From Mycolicibacterium moriokaense (lineage in GTDB: Bacteria > Actinomycetota > Actinomycetes > Mycobacteriales > Mycobacteriaceae): a DNA stretch of 64,000 bases. This document shows positions 34,220 through 41,615 of the stretch, piece after piece. Location: NCBI RefSeq assembly GCF_010726085.1, contig NZ_AP022560.1:2666001-2730000 (forward strand), read 5' to 3'. The position numbers and the translations under genes are program-made. The number at the start of each line of letters is the position of its first letter. The first letter of the stretch is position 1. The notes below the pieces were generated by a model, which was not told where the DNA came from, searched no databases, and was given only the letters and a program-made list of their open reading frames with translations.

Positions 34220-34272
34220 CGAGATTGAACACAGGGCTGTGGATCCAGAGCACAACCCTGTGTTCAATCTCG
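34220..34272. repeat. Long perfect inverted repeat (17-bp arms)
   Basis: CGAGATTGAACACAGGG (34220-34236) is exactly complementary to CCCTGTGTTCAATCTCG (34256-34272). Inside, after one mismatch, TGTG and CACA continue the stem, leaving a nine-base loop. The arms have lower GC than the surroundings. It lies 48 bp after the stop of the flavoprotein gene at 34321 and about 160 bp before the iclR-like gene, both on the minus strand. A U-less terminator is the simplest role; a mobile palindromic element or a large operator is also possible. Confidence 0.75.
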
Positions 34273-34320
34273 GTGTTAGGACCGAAACGGCGTATTAGCT
34301 CAGAGCGCAGTGAGAAGCGT

Positions 34321-35784
34321 TCAGGCCTTGGCGGCCGCGCGGCCGGCGCGACGGCCGTAGAAGCTGCCGTCGCCCAGCGAGATCCCGCTGGCGTAGCCCC
34401 ACGCCGCGACGCCCGCGGTGCAGCGTCCCGCGGCGTACAGGCCGGGGATCGGCTCGCCGCTGACGTGCAACACCTCGGAGTCCAGCGTCGTCTGCAGGCC
34501 GCCGAGCGTGAAACCGGCGCAGCTGCCCCGGAGATCGATCGCACCGACCGGCGTGCCGATGGGCTTCAGCCATTCGGCCTTCTTGTGCAGCAACGGATCC
34601 TCGCCGCGGGCCGAGTTCTCGTTGTACACGCGGACGGTGTCCTGCAGCACCCCGGTGGGGAGGCCGATCTCGGCTTCGAGTTCGGCCACCGATTCGCACA
34701 CCCAGGTCGCCGGGCGTTTCAGGAACGGAGTCGGGGAGGTCGCGGCCATCGCCTCCTCCTGAGCGTCACCGTCGATGATCAGGTAGGCCGTGTCGTCCTG
34801 GTGGTAGAGGGTGAGTTGCCCGATCCGCCCGGAGTATGTGTCCTCCGGGACGTAGCGCTGGCCACGCCCGTTGACGAGAATGCCGCGAACGGTCTGCTGC
34901 GGGTCGATCAGAAACGCGACCTCGGTGGCATCCATGTGCGCCAGGTCGGCGCCGAGCGCCTGAGCCATCCGGATCGCCTGACCGTCGTGCTGTTCGATCG
35001 ATGCGGCGGGACGGCCGACGAGTCGCGGCGCATATTGGGCCAGCATCGCGTCGTTATAGGCGAAGCTACCCGCGGCAAGGACCACGCCGCGGCGTGCGCG
35101 GATCGCAATGGATTTCCCGTACTGGCGGGCGACGAGGCCTGCGACGCGACCGTCGGACTGCACGATCAACGCCGATGCATGGACGTCGTACACCGCGCGC
35201 ACGCCCAACGATGTCGCTGTGTCCACAAGCGGCTTCATCAGCATGTAGCCGGCGCTGGCTTCGCCGGCCTTCTTGTTGGACATCTGCGGAATGTGGCCGC
35301 GCGGAGCGGGTTTCGCGATCGTGTTGAACGGATAGGCGTTCTCGCCGCCGGTGAACATCAGCCCTTCGTCACCGGGTGGCTCCCAGCCGGGCTCACCCCA
35401 GAACACCGGTTTGAACGGGACCCCGCAGCGCACCAGCCACTCGAAGTGGTCGACGCTGCCCGCGCAGTAGTCGCCGATCCGGTTCGGGTCGGCGCCCGGG
35501 CCCATGGCCGCGTTGAGGAACGCGGCCATGTTGTCGACGGAATCGTCGAAACCACAAGCTCTCTGAATGGGGGTGCCGCCGCCGAGGTAGATGAACCCGC
35601 CCGCCATGGCCGCGGCTCCACCCCAACCGCCGGTGCGCTCGAGGACCAACACGTCGACGCCGGCCGAGGCGGCCTCCACCGCCGCGGCGGCGCCGGCGAT
35701 GCCGTACCCCGCGATCACGACATCGGCTTCATAGTCCCAACTGTCGATCTCGTCAAACGTCTTGGGGTAAACGTCGGTATCCAT
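34321..35784 (-). CDS. 3-ketosteroid delta4-(5alpha)-dehydrogenase-like flavoprotein
   Basis: A 487-residue FAD enzyme. The FAD motif VVIAGYGIAGAAAAVEAAS is near residue 22 and GGWGGAAAMAGGFIYLGGG follows. The C-terminal WGYASGISLGDGSFYGRRAG places Tyr464 and Ser466 in a Y-x-S arrangement, close to the Tyr466/Ser468 pair known in the rhodococcal delta4-(5alpha)-KstD, whose length is also about 490. That enzyme introduces the C4-C5 double bond of 5alpha-3-ketosteroids. It is the last gene of the operon with HsaA- and HsaC-like genes, three bases after the latter. A generic fumarate reductase-type flavoprotein remains possible. Confidence 0.75.
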   Translation of the reverse strand: MDTDVYPKTFDEIDSWDYEADVVIAGYGIAGAAAAVEAASAGVDVLVLERTGGWGGAAAMAGGFIYLGGGTPIQRACGFDDSVDNMAAFLNAAMGPGADPNRIGDYCAGSVDHFEWLVRCGVPFKPVFWGEPGWEPPGDEGLMFTGGENAYPFNTIAKPAPRGHIPQMSNKKAGEASAGYMLMKPLVDTATSLGVRAVYDVHASALIVQSDGRVAGLVARQYGKSIAIRARRGVVLAAGSFAYNDAMLAQYAPRLVGRPAASIEQHDGQAIRMAQALGADLAHMDATEVAFLIDPQQTVRGILVNGRGQRYVPEDTYSGRIGQLTLYHQDDTAYLIIDGDAQEEAMAATSPTPFLKRPATWVCESVAELEAEIGLPTGVLQDTVRVYNENSARGEDPLLHKKAEWLKPIGTPVGAIDLRGSCAGFTLGGLQTTLDSEVLHVSGEPIPGLYAAGRCTAGVAAWGYASGISLGDGSFYGRRAGRAAAKA

Positions 35785-35787
35785 CGG

Positions 35788-36696
35788 CTACATCCGGATC
35801 GCCGCTGGGGGGTCGCCCAACCATTGGTGGCCCCAGTAGCTGTCGGCGGTGATTTCCTCTGCGGTGTAGTACCTTTCGTCGACACGCATGCCGTCCGTGC
35901 CGAACTCGATGTCCCAGTCGCCCGGTGCCCGGACGTAGAACGACACCATCTTGTCGTTGGTGTGGCGGCCCAGCGTGGAGGAGACCTGGAAGCCCTCGAC
36001 GTTGACGCGGTCCAGCGCCTGCCCGACGGCGTCGAGGCTGTCGACTTCCACCATGACGTGGACGACGCCGGGCTTGTCCTGGTTCATCGCCGGGCAGATG
36101 GCCAGGCTGTGGTGGCGTTCGTTGATGCCGAGGAACCGCACGCGGATGGGGCCGAACTCGGGCGGTGCGGGCACCCGGAACGCGCCGCGCGACCGGAAAC
36201 CCAAGACGCCGGTGTAGAAGTCGAACAGACCGTTGGCATCCATCGCCGGCATCACCACGTGGCCCAGCCCCTGGTCACCCGTGACGAACCGCGCCCCGAA
36301 TGGGGTGATCACCGGACTGTGATCGAGCACCGCGCCGTGGAACACCTCCAGCGTCGTGCCCGCGGGGTCGTCGAAGGTGATCACTTCCTCGACCCGACGC
36401 TCGTCGGCCTCGGCGTTGGACAGCTCTTTGAACACCACCCCGGCGCTGTCGAGGGTGGCCTTGAGTTGCTCCAGTGCGGCGTGGTCGCGCACTTCCCAGC
36501 CGACCGTGAGGACGCGGTCGACGTCGCCGGGTTTGATGATGATGCGCGCGGGCCGCTCATCCATCCGCAGGTACAGCGCAGACGGATCGGGGCCGGTGCC
36601 CTGGGCGAATCCGAGGACGTCGAAGGCGAATTGGCGCCAGCGATCGATATCGGTGGCCGCAACGGTGATGTAGCCGAGGCTCTTGAGGATGCTCAT
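35788..36696 (-). CDS. HsaC-like extradiol (catechol meta-cleavage) dioxygenase
   Basis: A 302-residue type I two-domain extradiol dioxygenase that would cleave a catechol ring beside the hydroxyls. Iron ligands are H146 in GLGHVVM, H213 in VVHVMVEV and E264 in WDIEFG; further active-site residues lie in ERHHSLAICP. From memory it resembles M. tuberculosis HsaC in motif order (SLGY start, ALYLRMD, VFHG, RFVTG, GRHxND, WGH end) but with many changes, so it is a paralogue rather than the cholesterol-cluster copy. It lies between the HsaA-like and delta4-KstD-like genes with three-base gaps. Confidence 0.9.
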   Translation of the reverse strand: MSILKSLGYITVAATDIDRWRQFAFDVLGFAQGTGPDPSALYLRMDERPARIIIKPGDVDRVLTVGWEVRDHAALEQLKATLDSAGVVFKELSNAEADERRVEEVITFDDPAGTTLEVFHGAVLDHSPVITPFGARFVTGDQGLGHVVMPAMDANGLFDFYTGVLGFRSRGAFRVPAPPEFGPIRVRFLGINERHHSLAICPAMNQDKPGVVHVMVEVDSLDAVGQALDRVNVEGFQVSSTLGRHTNDKMVSFYVRAPGDWDIEFGTDGMRVDERYYTAEEITADSYWGHQWLGDPPAAIRM

Positions 36697-36699
36697 GGG

Positions 36700-37878
36700 T
36701 CAGATCAGCGCTCGCAGTGGGCCTTCGGGATCGACGCCGAACGAGCTCAGCGCCGACGCGTGATAGGGGACGCCGGGCACATGGATCGCGTGTGCCAGTC
36801 CGGCGTGTGCATCGCGCCAGTAGCGTTGCAGCGGTTTGTCCATCCGCAGCGCGTTGCCGCCCGAGCGCGCGAAGATCTGGTCGACGGCCGTCACGGCGCG
36901 CCACGCCGCGCGCACCTGCGTGCGGCGACCCGCGGCGCGATCCTCGAACGACACCTCTCTGCCGGAGTCGACGATGTCGTAGATCCGGTCGACATTGGCC
37001 AGCAGCTCCTGGCGGGCCGCGTTGATGTCGGCGGCGGCCTCACCGATGGCGTACATGACATAGGGGTCGTCCTTGACCGCGCCGTAGGCGCCGACGCGGT
37101 CACGCTGGTAGTCCAGGTGGGCGGCGAGCGCACCTTCGGCGATACCGATCACGGCGGACGTGATGCCCAGCGGGAACATCGTCGACCACGGCATCAAGTA
37201 CAGCGCCGAGGTCATGCCGGCCTTGCGCTGCGCGGTGCCGTCCATCACCTCGGTGGCATCCATCGTCCGGTAGTCGGGGACGAAGGCGTCGCGCACGATG
37301 ACGTCCTTGGAACCGGTGCCACGTAGGCCCACGACGTTCCACGAATCCTCGACGATCTCGTAGTCCTTGCGCGGCAGGATCATGTGCAGCATCTGCGGCG
37401 GCATCAGCGGTGCGCCCTCGGCGTCACCGAGGAACGCGCCGAGGATGATCCACTCGCACTGGTCGGTGCCGGAGCTGAACTGCCAGCGTCCGTTGAAGAT
37501 GTAGCCGCCGTCGACAGGCTTGGCCACCCCCTGTGGGGCGTACGGCGACGCGACCCAGGTGTCGACGTCCTTGCCCCAGATCTCCTCGGCCACCCGGGGA
37601 TCGGCGTACGCCAGCTGATACGGGTGCACGCCGACGACACCGTTGATCCACCCCGCGGCGGGGTCGAGCGATGCCGTGGCCATCACGGTCTCAGCGAACT
37701 CGCGAGGGTGAACCTCGTAGCCGTTGTACTTGGCGGGCTGCAGCAACCTGATGTTGCCTGCCGCCTTCATCGCCTTGGTCGTCTGGTCGGTGAGCCGGCC
37801 GATGGTCTCCGCCTCGGCGGCCTGCTCGCGCAATTGCGCGGCCATCTCCATCACCCGGTCGATTACCCGCTCGGTCAT
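36700..37878 (-). CDS. HsaA-like flavin-dependent monooxygenase (acyl-CoA dehydrogenase fold)
   Basis: A 392-residue protein of the HsaA/HpaH-type group D monooxygenases, which use reduced flavin to hydroxylate a phenol to a catechol. The N-terminal ETIGRLTDQTTKAMKAAGNI, the middle NGRWQFSSGTDQCEWIILGA and the C-terminal GGNALRMDKPLQRYWRDAHA are hallmarks. Length equals that of HsaA. The Shine-Dalgarno AAGGA precedes the ATG. It heads the operon with the HsaC-like dioxygenase, so it should supply the catechol for ring cleavage. A flavin reductase (HsaB) is required but none is found in the window. Confidence 0.88.
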   Translation of the reverse strand: MTERVIDRVMEMAAQLREQAAEAETIGRLTDQTTKAMKAAGNIRLLQPAKYNGYEVHPREFAETVMATASLDPAAGWINGVVGVHPYQLAYADPRVAEEIWGKDVDTWVASPYAPQGVAKPVDGGYIFNGRWQFSSGTDQCEWIILGAFLGDAEGAPLMPPQMLHMILPRKDYEIVEDSWNVVGLRGTGSKDVIVRDAFVPDYRTMDATEVMDGTAQRKAGMTSALYLMPWSTMFPLGITSAVIGIAEGALAAHLDYQRDRVGAYGAVKDDPYVMYAIGEAAADINAARQELLANVDRIYDIVDSGREVSFEDRAAGRRTQVRAAWRAVTAVDQIFARSGGNALRMDKPLQRYWRDAHAGLAHAIHVPGVPYHASALSSFGVDPEGPLRALI

Positions 37879-37943
37879 CTGTCGTCCTTACGCTGTGTGG
37901 GCTGATTCATGGTCTACCTCAGTGCGGCGGCCTACCGCAGCCA

Positions 37944-37959
37944 TTCCCGGTCAGTGGAA
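37944..37959 (-). promoter_or_regulatory. Island motif copy 5 (upstream of hsaA-like gene)
   Basis: On the minus strand TTCCACTGACCGGGAA, with inverted TTCC and GGAA ends. A TAGACC hexamer at 37911-37916 could be the -10 and would put transcription start about 48 bp from the motif centre; the remaining leader contains the hsaA-like Shine-Dalgarno. Confidence 0.6.
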
Positions 37960-37968
37960 CCGCGCCTG

Positions 37969-38238
37969 TCAGAACTCGATGTGCACCGTGTCGGACAGCG
38001 GTTTGGCCTGACAGGCCAGGATCAGGCCCGACCGCCGGTCCTCGGGGTCGAGGACGTCATTGGGCGCCATGTCGACGTCGCCGGAGACGACGCTGCAGAC
38101 GCAGGAGCCGCACCGCCCTTCCCGGCATGAGTGGGGGACGTCCATGCCTGCGGCGAGCATTACGTCGACGAGCGTGGACTCCGGTGGCCATTCGATGCGG
38201 TGAAGTTGCCCGTCGAGGTCCACGTCGGCTCTGGCCAT
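37969..38238 (-). CDS. [2Fe-2S] plant-type ferredoxin
   Basis: An 89-residue ferredoxin with the cysteine pattern C-x4-C-x2-C in HSCREGRCGSCVCSVVSG and the fourth ligand in LILACQAKPLSD. This is the type found as the C-terminal domain of KshB-like reductases, here as a separate protein. It could carry electrons to the Rieske oxygenase KshA or another oxygenase of the island; a partner reductase is not in the window. The ATG at 38238 is favoured because a GACAAT hexamer lies seven bases before it; ATG 38247 is the alternative. It is divergent from the BVMO operon. Confidence 0.9.
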   Translation of the reverse strand: MARADVDLDGQLHRIEWPPESTLVDVMLAAGMDVPHSCREGRCGSCVCSVVSGDVDMAPNDVLDPEDRRSGLILACQAKPLSDTVHIEF

Positions 38239-38311
38239 GCGGGTCATTGTCGGAAGGTGGCGCCTCGTGCGATGTCCGGCCGCCCGATGCCCGGGAGGAA
38301 AGATCGGGAGC

Positions 38312-38327
38312 GTCCGGTCACCGGGAA
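38312..38327 (+). promoter_or_regulatory. Island motif copy 6 (upstream of second BVMO)
   Basis: GTCCGGTCACCGGGAA, centred 48.5 bp before the leaderless GTG at 38368. It is followed by an inverted repeat ACCGGG-N6-CCCGGT (38320-38337) that overlaps the motif and reaches the -35 region. Confidence 0.65.
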
Positions 38328-38355
38328 TTCACCCGGTTCTTGGTGGCCGACGACC

Positions 38356-38361
38356 TACCGT
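38356..38361 (+). promoter_or_regulatory. Predicted -10 element of leaderless BVMO promoter
   Basis: TACCGT, six bases, then the GTG at 38368. Confidence 0.6.
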
Positions 38362-38367
38362 GTGGTC

Positions 38368-39981
38368 GTGAGCAACGAGGCAGACGCGGATATCGACGTC
38401 GTCATTGTGGGTGCAGGGATCGCCGGAATCTATGCCCTGCACAAGTTCCGGTCGCTGGGGTTGACGACGCGGGTGTTCGAGGCGGCACCGGAGGTCGGCG
38501 GCACCTGGTACTTCAACCGATATCCGGGTGCCCGCTGCGATGTGGAGAGCGTCGACTACTGCTACTCGTTCTCCGACGAGTTGCAGCAGCAGTGGACGTG
38601 GACCGAGAAATACGCGACACAGGCCGAGATCCTGCAGTACCTGAACTGGGTCGTCGACGTGCTCGACCTGCGGGACGGGATTACGTTCAACACCCGCGTG
38701 ACGTCGGTGGTGTTCGACGAAGCCACCACGCGGTGGACGGTGGAGACCGACACGGGGGAGTCGGTGCGCACGCGGTTCGTCGTGATGGCGACGGGACCGC
38801 TGTCAGCGGCGTTGACACCGGACTTCCCTGGTCTGTCCACGTTCGCCGGCGAGATCTACCACACCGCGCACTGGCCCAAAGAGCCCGTCGATTTCACCGG
38901 CAAGCGCGTCGCGGTGATTGGCACCGGATCATCGGGCATTCAGTCGATACCGATCATCGCCGACCAGGCGGACTCGCTTGTCGTCTTCCAGCGCACCCCG
39001 AATTATAGTGTGCCTGCGGGCAATCGGAAGCTGACCGCGGAGGACGTCGCTCATTACAAGGCCAACTATGCCGAGCGGCGGCGGTTGTCATGGCGCAGTG
39101 GCGGTGGCTCTCCGCACATCGCGCATCCCAAGCTGACGATGCAGGCGACCCCGGAGGAGCGTAGGGCCGCATTCGAAAAGCGTTGGGAACTAGGCGGTGT
39201 GCTGTTCTCCAAGACGTTTAGCGACCAGATGACCGATATGGCGGCCAATGAGGAGGCACGCAAGTTCTACGAGGAAAAAGTTCGTGCGGTCATCGACGAT
39301 CCGGAGCTCGCCGATCTGCTGATCCCGAACGATCACCCGATCGGCACCAAGCGAATCTGTACCGACACCAACTACTTTCAGACCTTCAACCGGCCGCACG
39401 TCAAACTCGTCAGCGTGCGCAAGACGCCGATCGAGTGCATCGACGCGACCGGGATCAACACTTCCGACGCACGTTTCGAAGTCGATGTGATTGTGCTCGC
39501 CACCGGGTTCGACGCCATGACGGGCGCCCTGGCCAAGATTGACATCGTCGGGCGTGACGGCCACAGGTTGCGCGACGACTGGGCCGACGGGCCGCGCACC
39601 TACCTAGGGCTGTGCGTCGACGACTTCCCGAATCTGTTTCTGGTGTCGGGCCCCGGCGCACCCGCCGTGCTGGCCAACATGGTGCTGCACGCGGAAGCCC
39701 ATGTGAACTGGATCGCCGATGCCATCACCTATCTCGACGACCACGGGTACACCGCGATCGAGGCGACCGCCGATGCCGTCGAAGACTGGAACGCCGAACT
39801 GAACCGGCGGGCCGAGGCCTCGCTGTTCACCAAGGCCAACTCCTGGTATCTGGGGGCGAATGTGCCTGGTAAACCACGAGTTTTCATGCTCTTCATCGGC
39901 GGGTTCGCGGCCTACCTCGACATCTGCACCGAGGTTGTCAACGCGGGCTACAAGGGATTCGCCCTGCTGAAGGCGCCGTGA
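38368..39981 (+). CDS. Baeyer-Villiger monooxygenase (cyclohexanone/steroid monooxygenase type)
   Basis: A 537-residue type I BVMO. VVIVGAGIAGIYALHKFR (from residue 11) binds FAD, PEVGGTWYFNRYPGARCDVE follows, the fingerprint FAGEIYHTAHWP occupies 159-170 and VAVIGTGSSGIQ (from 181) binds NADPH. Length fits cyclohexanone-, cyclododecanone- and steroid monooxygenases. It oxidises a ketone to an ester or lactone. GTG 38368 is chosen over earlier in-frame codons because of the -10 at 38356. It heads an operon with two SDRs by overlap. A steroid ketone (C17 or side chain) is likely from context, but not proved. Confidence 0.92.
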   Translation: MSNEADADIDVVIVGAGIAGIYALHKFRSLGLTTRVFEAAPEVGGTWYFNRYPGARCDVESVDYCYSFSDELQQQWTWTEKYATQAEILQYLNWVVDVLDLRDGITFNTRVTSVVFDEATTRWTVETDTGESVRTRFVVMATGPLSAALTPDFPGLSTFAGEIYHTAHWPKEPVDFTGKRVAVIGTGSSGIQSIPIIADQADSLVVFQRTPNYSVPAGNRKLTAEDVAHYKANYAERRRLSWRSGGGSPHIAHPKLTMQATPEERRAAFEKRWELGGVLFSKTFSDQMTDMAANEEARKFYEEKVRAVIDDPELADLLIPNDHPIGTKRICTDTNYFQTFNRPHVKLVSVRKTPIECIDATGINTSDARFEVDVIVLATGFDAMTGALAKIDIVGRDGHRLRDDWADGPRTYLGLCVDDFPNLFLVSGPGAPAVLANMVLHAEAHVNWIADAITYLDDHGYTAIEATADAVEDWNAELNRRAEASLFTKANSWYLGANVPGKPRVFMLFIGGFAAYLDICTEVVNAGYKGFALLKAP

Positions 39982-40781
39982 TGTCGGGACTCGACGACAA
40001 GGTGGTCGTCGTTACCGGTGCCGCCAAGGGAACGGGGCGCGTGCACTGCCAACGGTTCGCCGACGAGGGCGCCGACGTCATCGCTCTCGACGCCGCTGAG
40101 GTCGCCGACGAGCTGGACGTCACCGCAGCACAGGTGCGCAAGCGAGGACGGCGATGCGTCGCCGCGACGGCCGATGTGCGTGACGCCGAGGCGATGTCAG
40201 CCGCGATCGACGCCGCGGTCGGCGAGTTGGGTCGGCTCGACGTCGTCGTCGCCAATGCCGGTGTCCACCTCGCCGGCGTACCGACCTGGGAGGTCACCGA
40301 GGAAGCCTGGCAGAACACGCTGGGCATCAACCTGACCGGGGTGTGGCACACCGTGAAGTCGACGGTGCCGCATATCGGCGAGGGCGGGGGATCGGTGGTG
40401 ATCATCAGCTCCACCAGCGGATTACGCGGTACCGCCAACTCCGCGGCCTACACCGCCAGCAAGCATGCGGTGGTGGGCCTGTCCCGAACGCTGGCCAATG
40501 AACTGGGGCCGCAACGCATCCGGGTCAACACCGTTCATCCGGGGGCGGTGGGCACCGCAATGGTGCTGAACGAGGCGACCTTCCGACGTCTGTGTCCGGA
40601 CGTGCCGAACCCGACGGCGGCCGACGCCGCCAAAGTCCTGCAGGCGCGCAACCTGTTACCGGTGCCCTGGCTCGACCCCGTCGACATCGCCAACGCAGTC
40701 GTGTTCCTGGCCTCCGATGAAGCCCGGTACATCACCGGCACCCAACTCGTGGTCGACGCCGGCCTGACGCAGAAGGTGTGA
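39981..40781 (+). CDS. Mycofactocin-associated type SDR oxidoreductase
   Basis: A 266-residue SDR. VVVTGAAKGTGRVHCQRFAD is the cofactor site, then GADVIALDAAE, ADVRDAEAM, NAG in VANAGVHLAG, Ser in IISSTSGLRG, and Y-T-A-S-K. The long insertion DEATFRRLCPDVPNPTAADA and the end FLASDEARYITGTQLVVDAG are shared with the next gene. The sequence style (GADVIALD, ADVRD, TNVDTPM-like segment) resembles the SDR subgroup whose NAD is not exchangeable and that depends on mycofactocin as electron carrier. It overlaps the BVMO stop; a GTG at 39978 is an alternative start. Confidence 0.85.
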   Translation: MSGLDDKVVVVTGAAKGTGRVHCQRFADEGADVIALDAAEVADELDVTAAQVRKRGRRCVAATADVRDAEAMSAAIDAAVGELGRLDVVVANAGVHLAGVPTWEVTEEAWQNTLGINLTGVWHTVKSTVPHIGEGGGSVVIISSTSGLRGTANSAAYTASKHAVVGLSRTLANELGPQRIRVNTVHPGAVGTAMVLNEATFRRLCPDVPNPTAADAAKVLQARNLLPVPWLDPVDIANAVVFLASDEARYITGTQLVVDAGLTQKV

Positions 40782-40783
40782 CC

Positions 40784-41611
40784 ATGGGGCGATTGCAGGG
40801 CAAGGTCGCGCTGATCACAGGCGCGGCGAGGGGAATCGGGCGGGCGCAGGCGGTGCGGTTCGCGCAGGAGGGCGCCGACATCATCGCGCTCGACATCTGC
40901 GGCGCGGTCGACACCGTCATCATTCCGCCCGCCACGCGGGAGGACCTCGACGAGACAGCTCGGCTGGTGTCTGAAGCAGGTGGCCGGATCGTCACCGAGG
41001 TCGCCGATGTCCGCGACACCGACGCGGTGCAGGCGGCGACCGACTGCGGCGTCGAACACTTCGGTGGTCTCGACATCGTTTGTGCGACAGCGGGGATCAC
41101 GTCACGCGGGATGACCGTGGAACTCAGCGAAAACGCCTGGCAGACAATGCTGGACGTGAATCTGTCCGGCGTCTGGCGCACCTGTCGCGCCACCGCGGGC
41201 CACCTCATCCAACGCGGATCCGGGTCGATGATTCTGATCAGTTCGATCGCGGGCCTCCGGGGGTTGGTCGGGGTGGCGCACTACACCTCGGCCAAACACG
41301 GTGTCGTCGGTCTCATGCGCACCCTCGCTAATGAACTTGCCCCACACAACATCCGGGTCAACACCGTGCATCCCACCAATGTGGACACGCCGATGATCCA
41401 GAACGATCATGTTCGCGGTGCATTCAGGCCGGACCTCGAGCATGTCAGCCGCGAGGAATTCGCCGAGGCGGCGCGGCCGATGAACATGCTGCCGATCCCA
41501 TGGGTCGAACCTGTCGACGTCGCCAACGCGTGTCTTTTCCTCGCCTCGGATGAGGCCCGATACATCACCGCCGTCACGCTGCCGGTCGATGCCGGGAGCA
41601 CCCAGCGCTGA
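40784..41611 (+). CDS. Mycofactocin-associated type SDR oxidoreductase (carveol dehydrogenase-like)
   Basis: A 275-residue SDR, clearly of the mycofactocin-coupled subgroup: LITGAARGIGRAQAVRFAQE, then GADIIALDICG, PATREDLDETARLVSEAGG with VTEVADVRD, a long C-terminal insert after HPTNVDTPMIQND, and FLASDEARYITAVTLPVDAG. Catalytic Ser, Tyr, Lys are in LISSIAGLRG and YTSAKHG. Such enzymes oxidise alcohols (carveol, long alkanols, hydroxysteroids). The ATG at 40784 has GAAGG upstream; GTG 40778, overlapping the previous stop, is possible. It is paralogous to its neighbour, with about half the residues apparently shared, so an old tandem duplication is likely. Confidence 0.88.
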   Translation: MGRLQGKVALITGAARGIGRAQAVRFAQEGADIIALDICGAVDTVIIPPATREDLDETARLVSEAGGRIVTEVADVRDTDAVQAATDCGVEHFGGLDIVCATAGITSRGMTVELSENAWQTMLDVNLSGVWRTCRATAGHLIQRGSGSMILISSIAGLRGLVGVAHYTSAKHGVVGLMRTLANELAPHNIRVNTVHPTNVDTPMIQNDHVRGAFRPDLEHVSREEFAEAARPMNMLPIPWVEPVDVANACLFLASDEARYITAVTLPVDAGSTQR

Positions 41612-41615
41612 GATC

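Noticed and set aside
34220..34272. Insertion sequence end or transposon scar
   Set aside because: No transposase, no target duplication and no second copy seen in the window; kept only as an unexplained inverted repeat.
35788..36696. Naming the dioxygenase hsaC outright
   Set aside because: Motifs agree, but the sequence as recalled differs strongly from the M. tuberculosis protein and the cluster context differs, so it is left as HsaC-like.
34114..37326. A 1070-codon open frame on the plus strand
   Set aside because: It is antisense to three well-supported genes (delta4-KstD-like, HsaC-like, HsaA-like). Its composition is what high-GC coding DNA gives on the opposite strand, with no recognisable domain.
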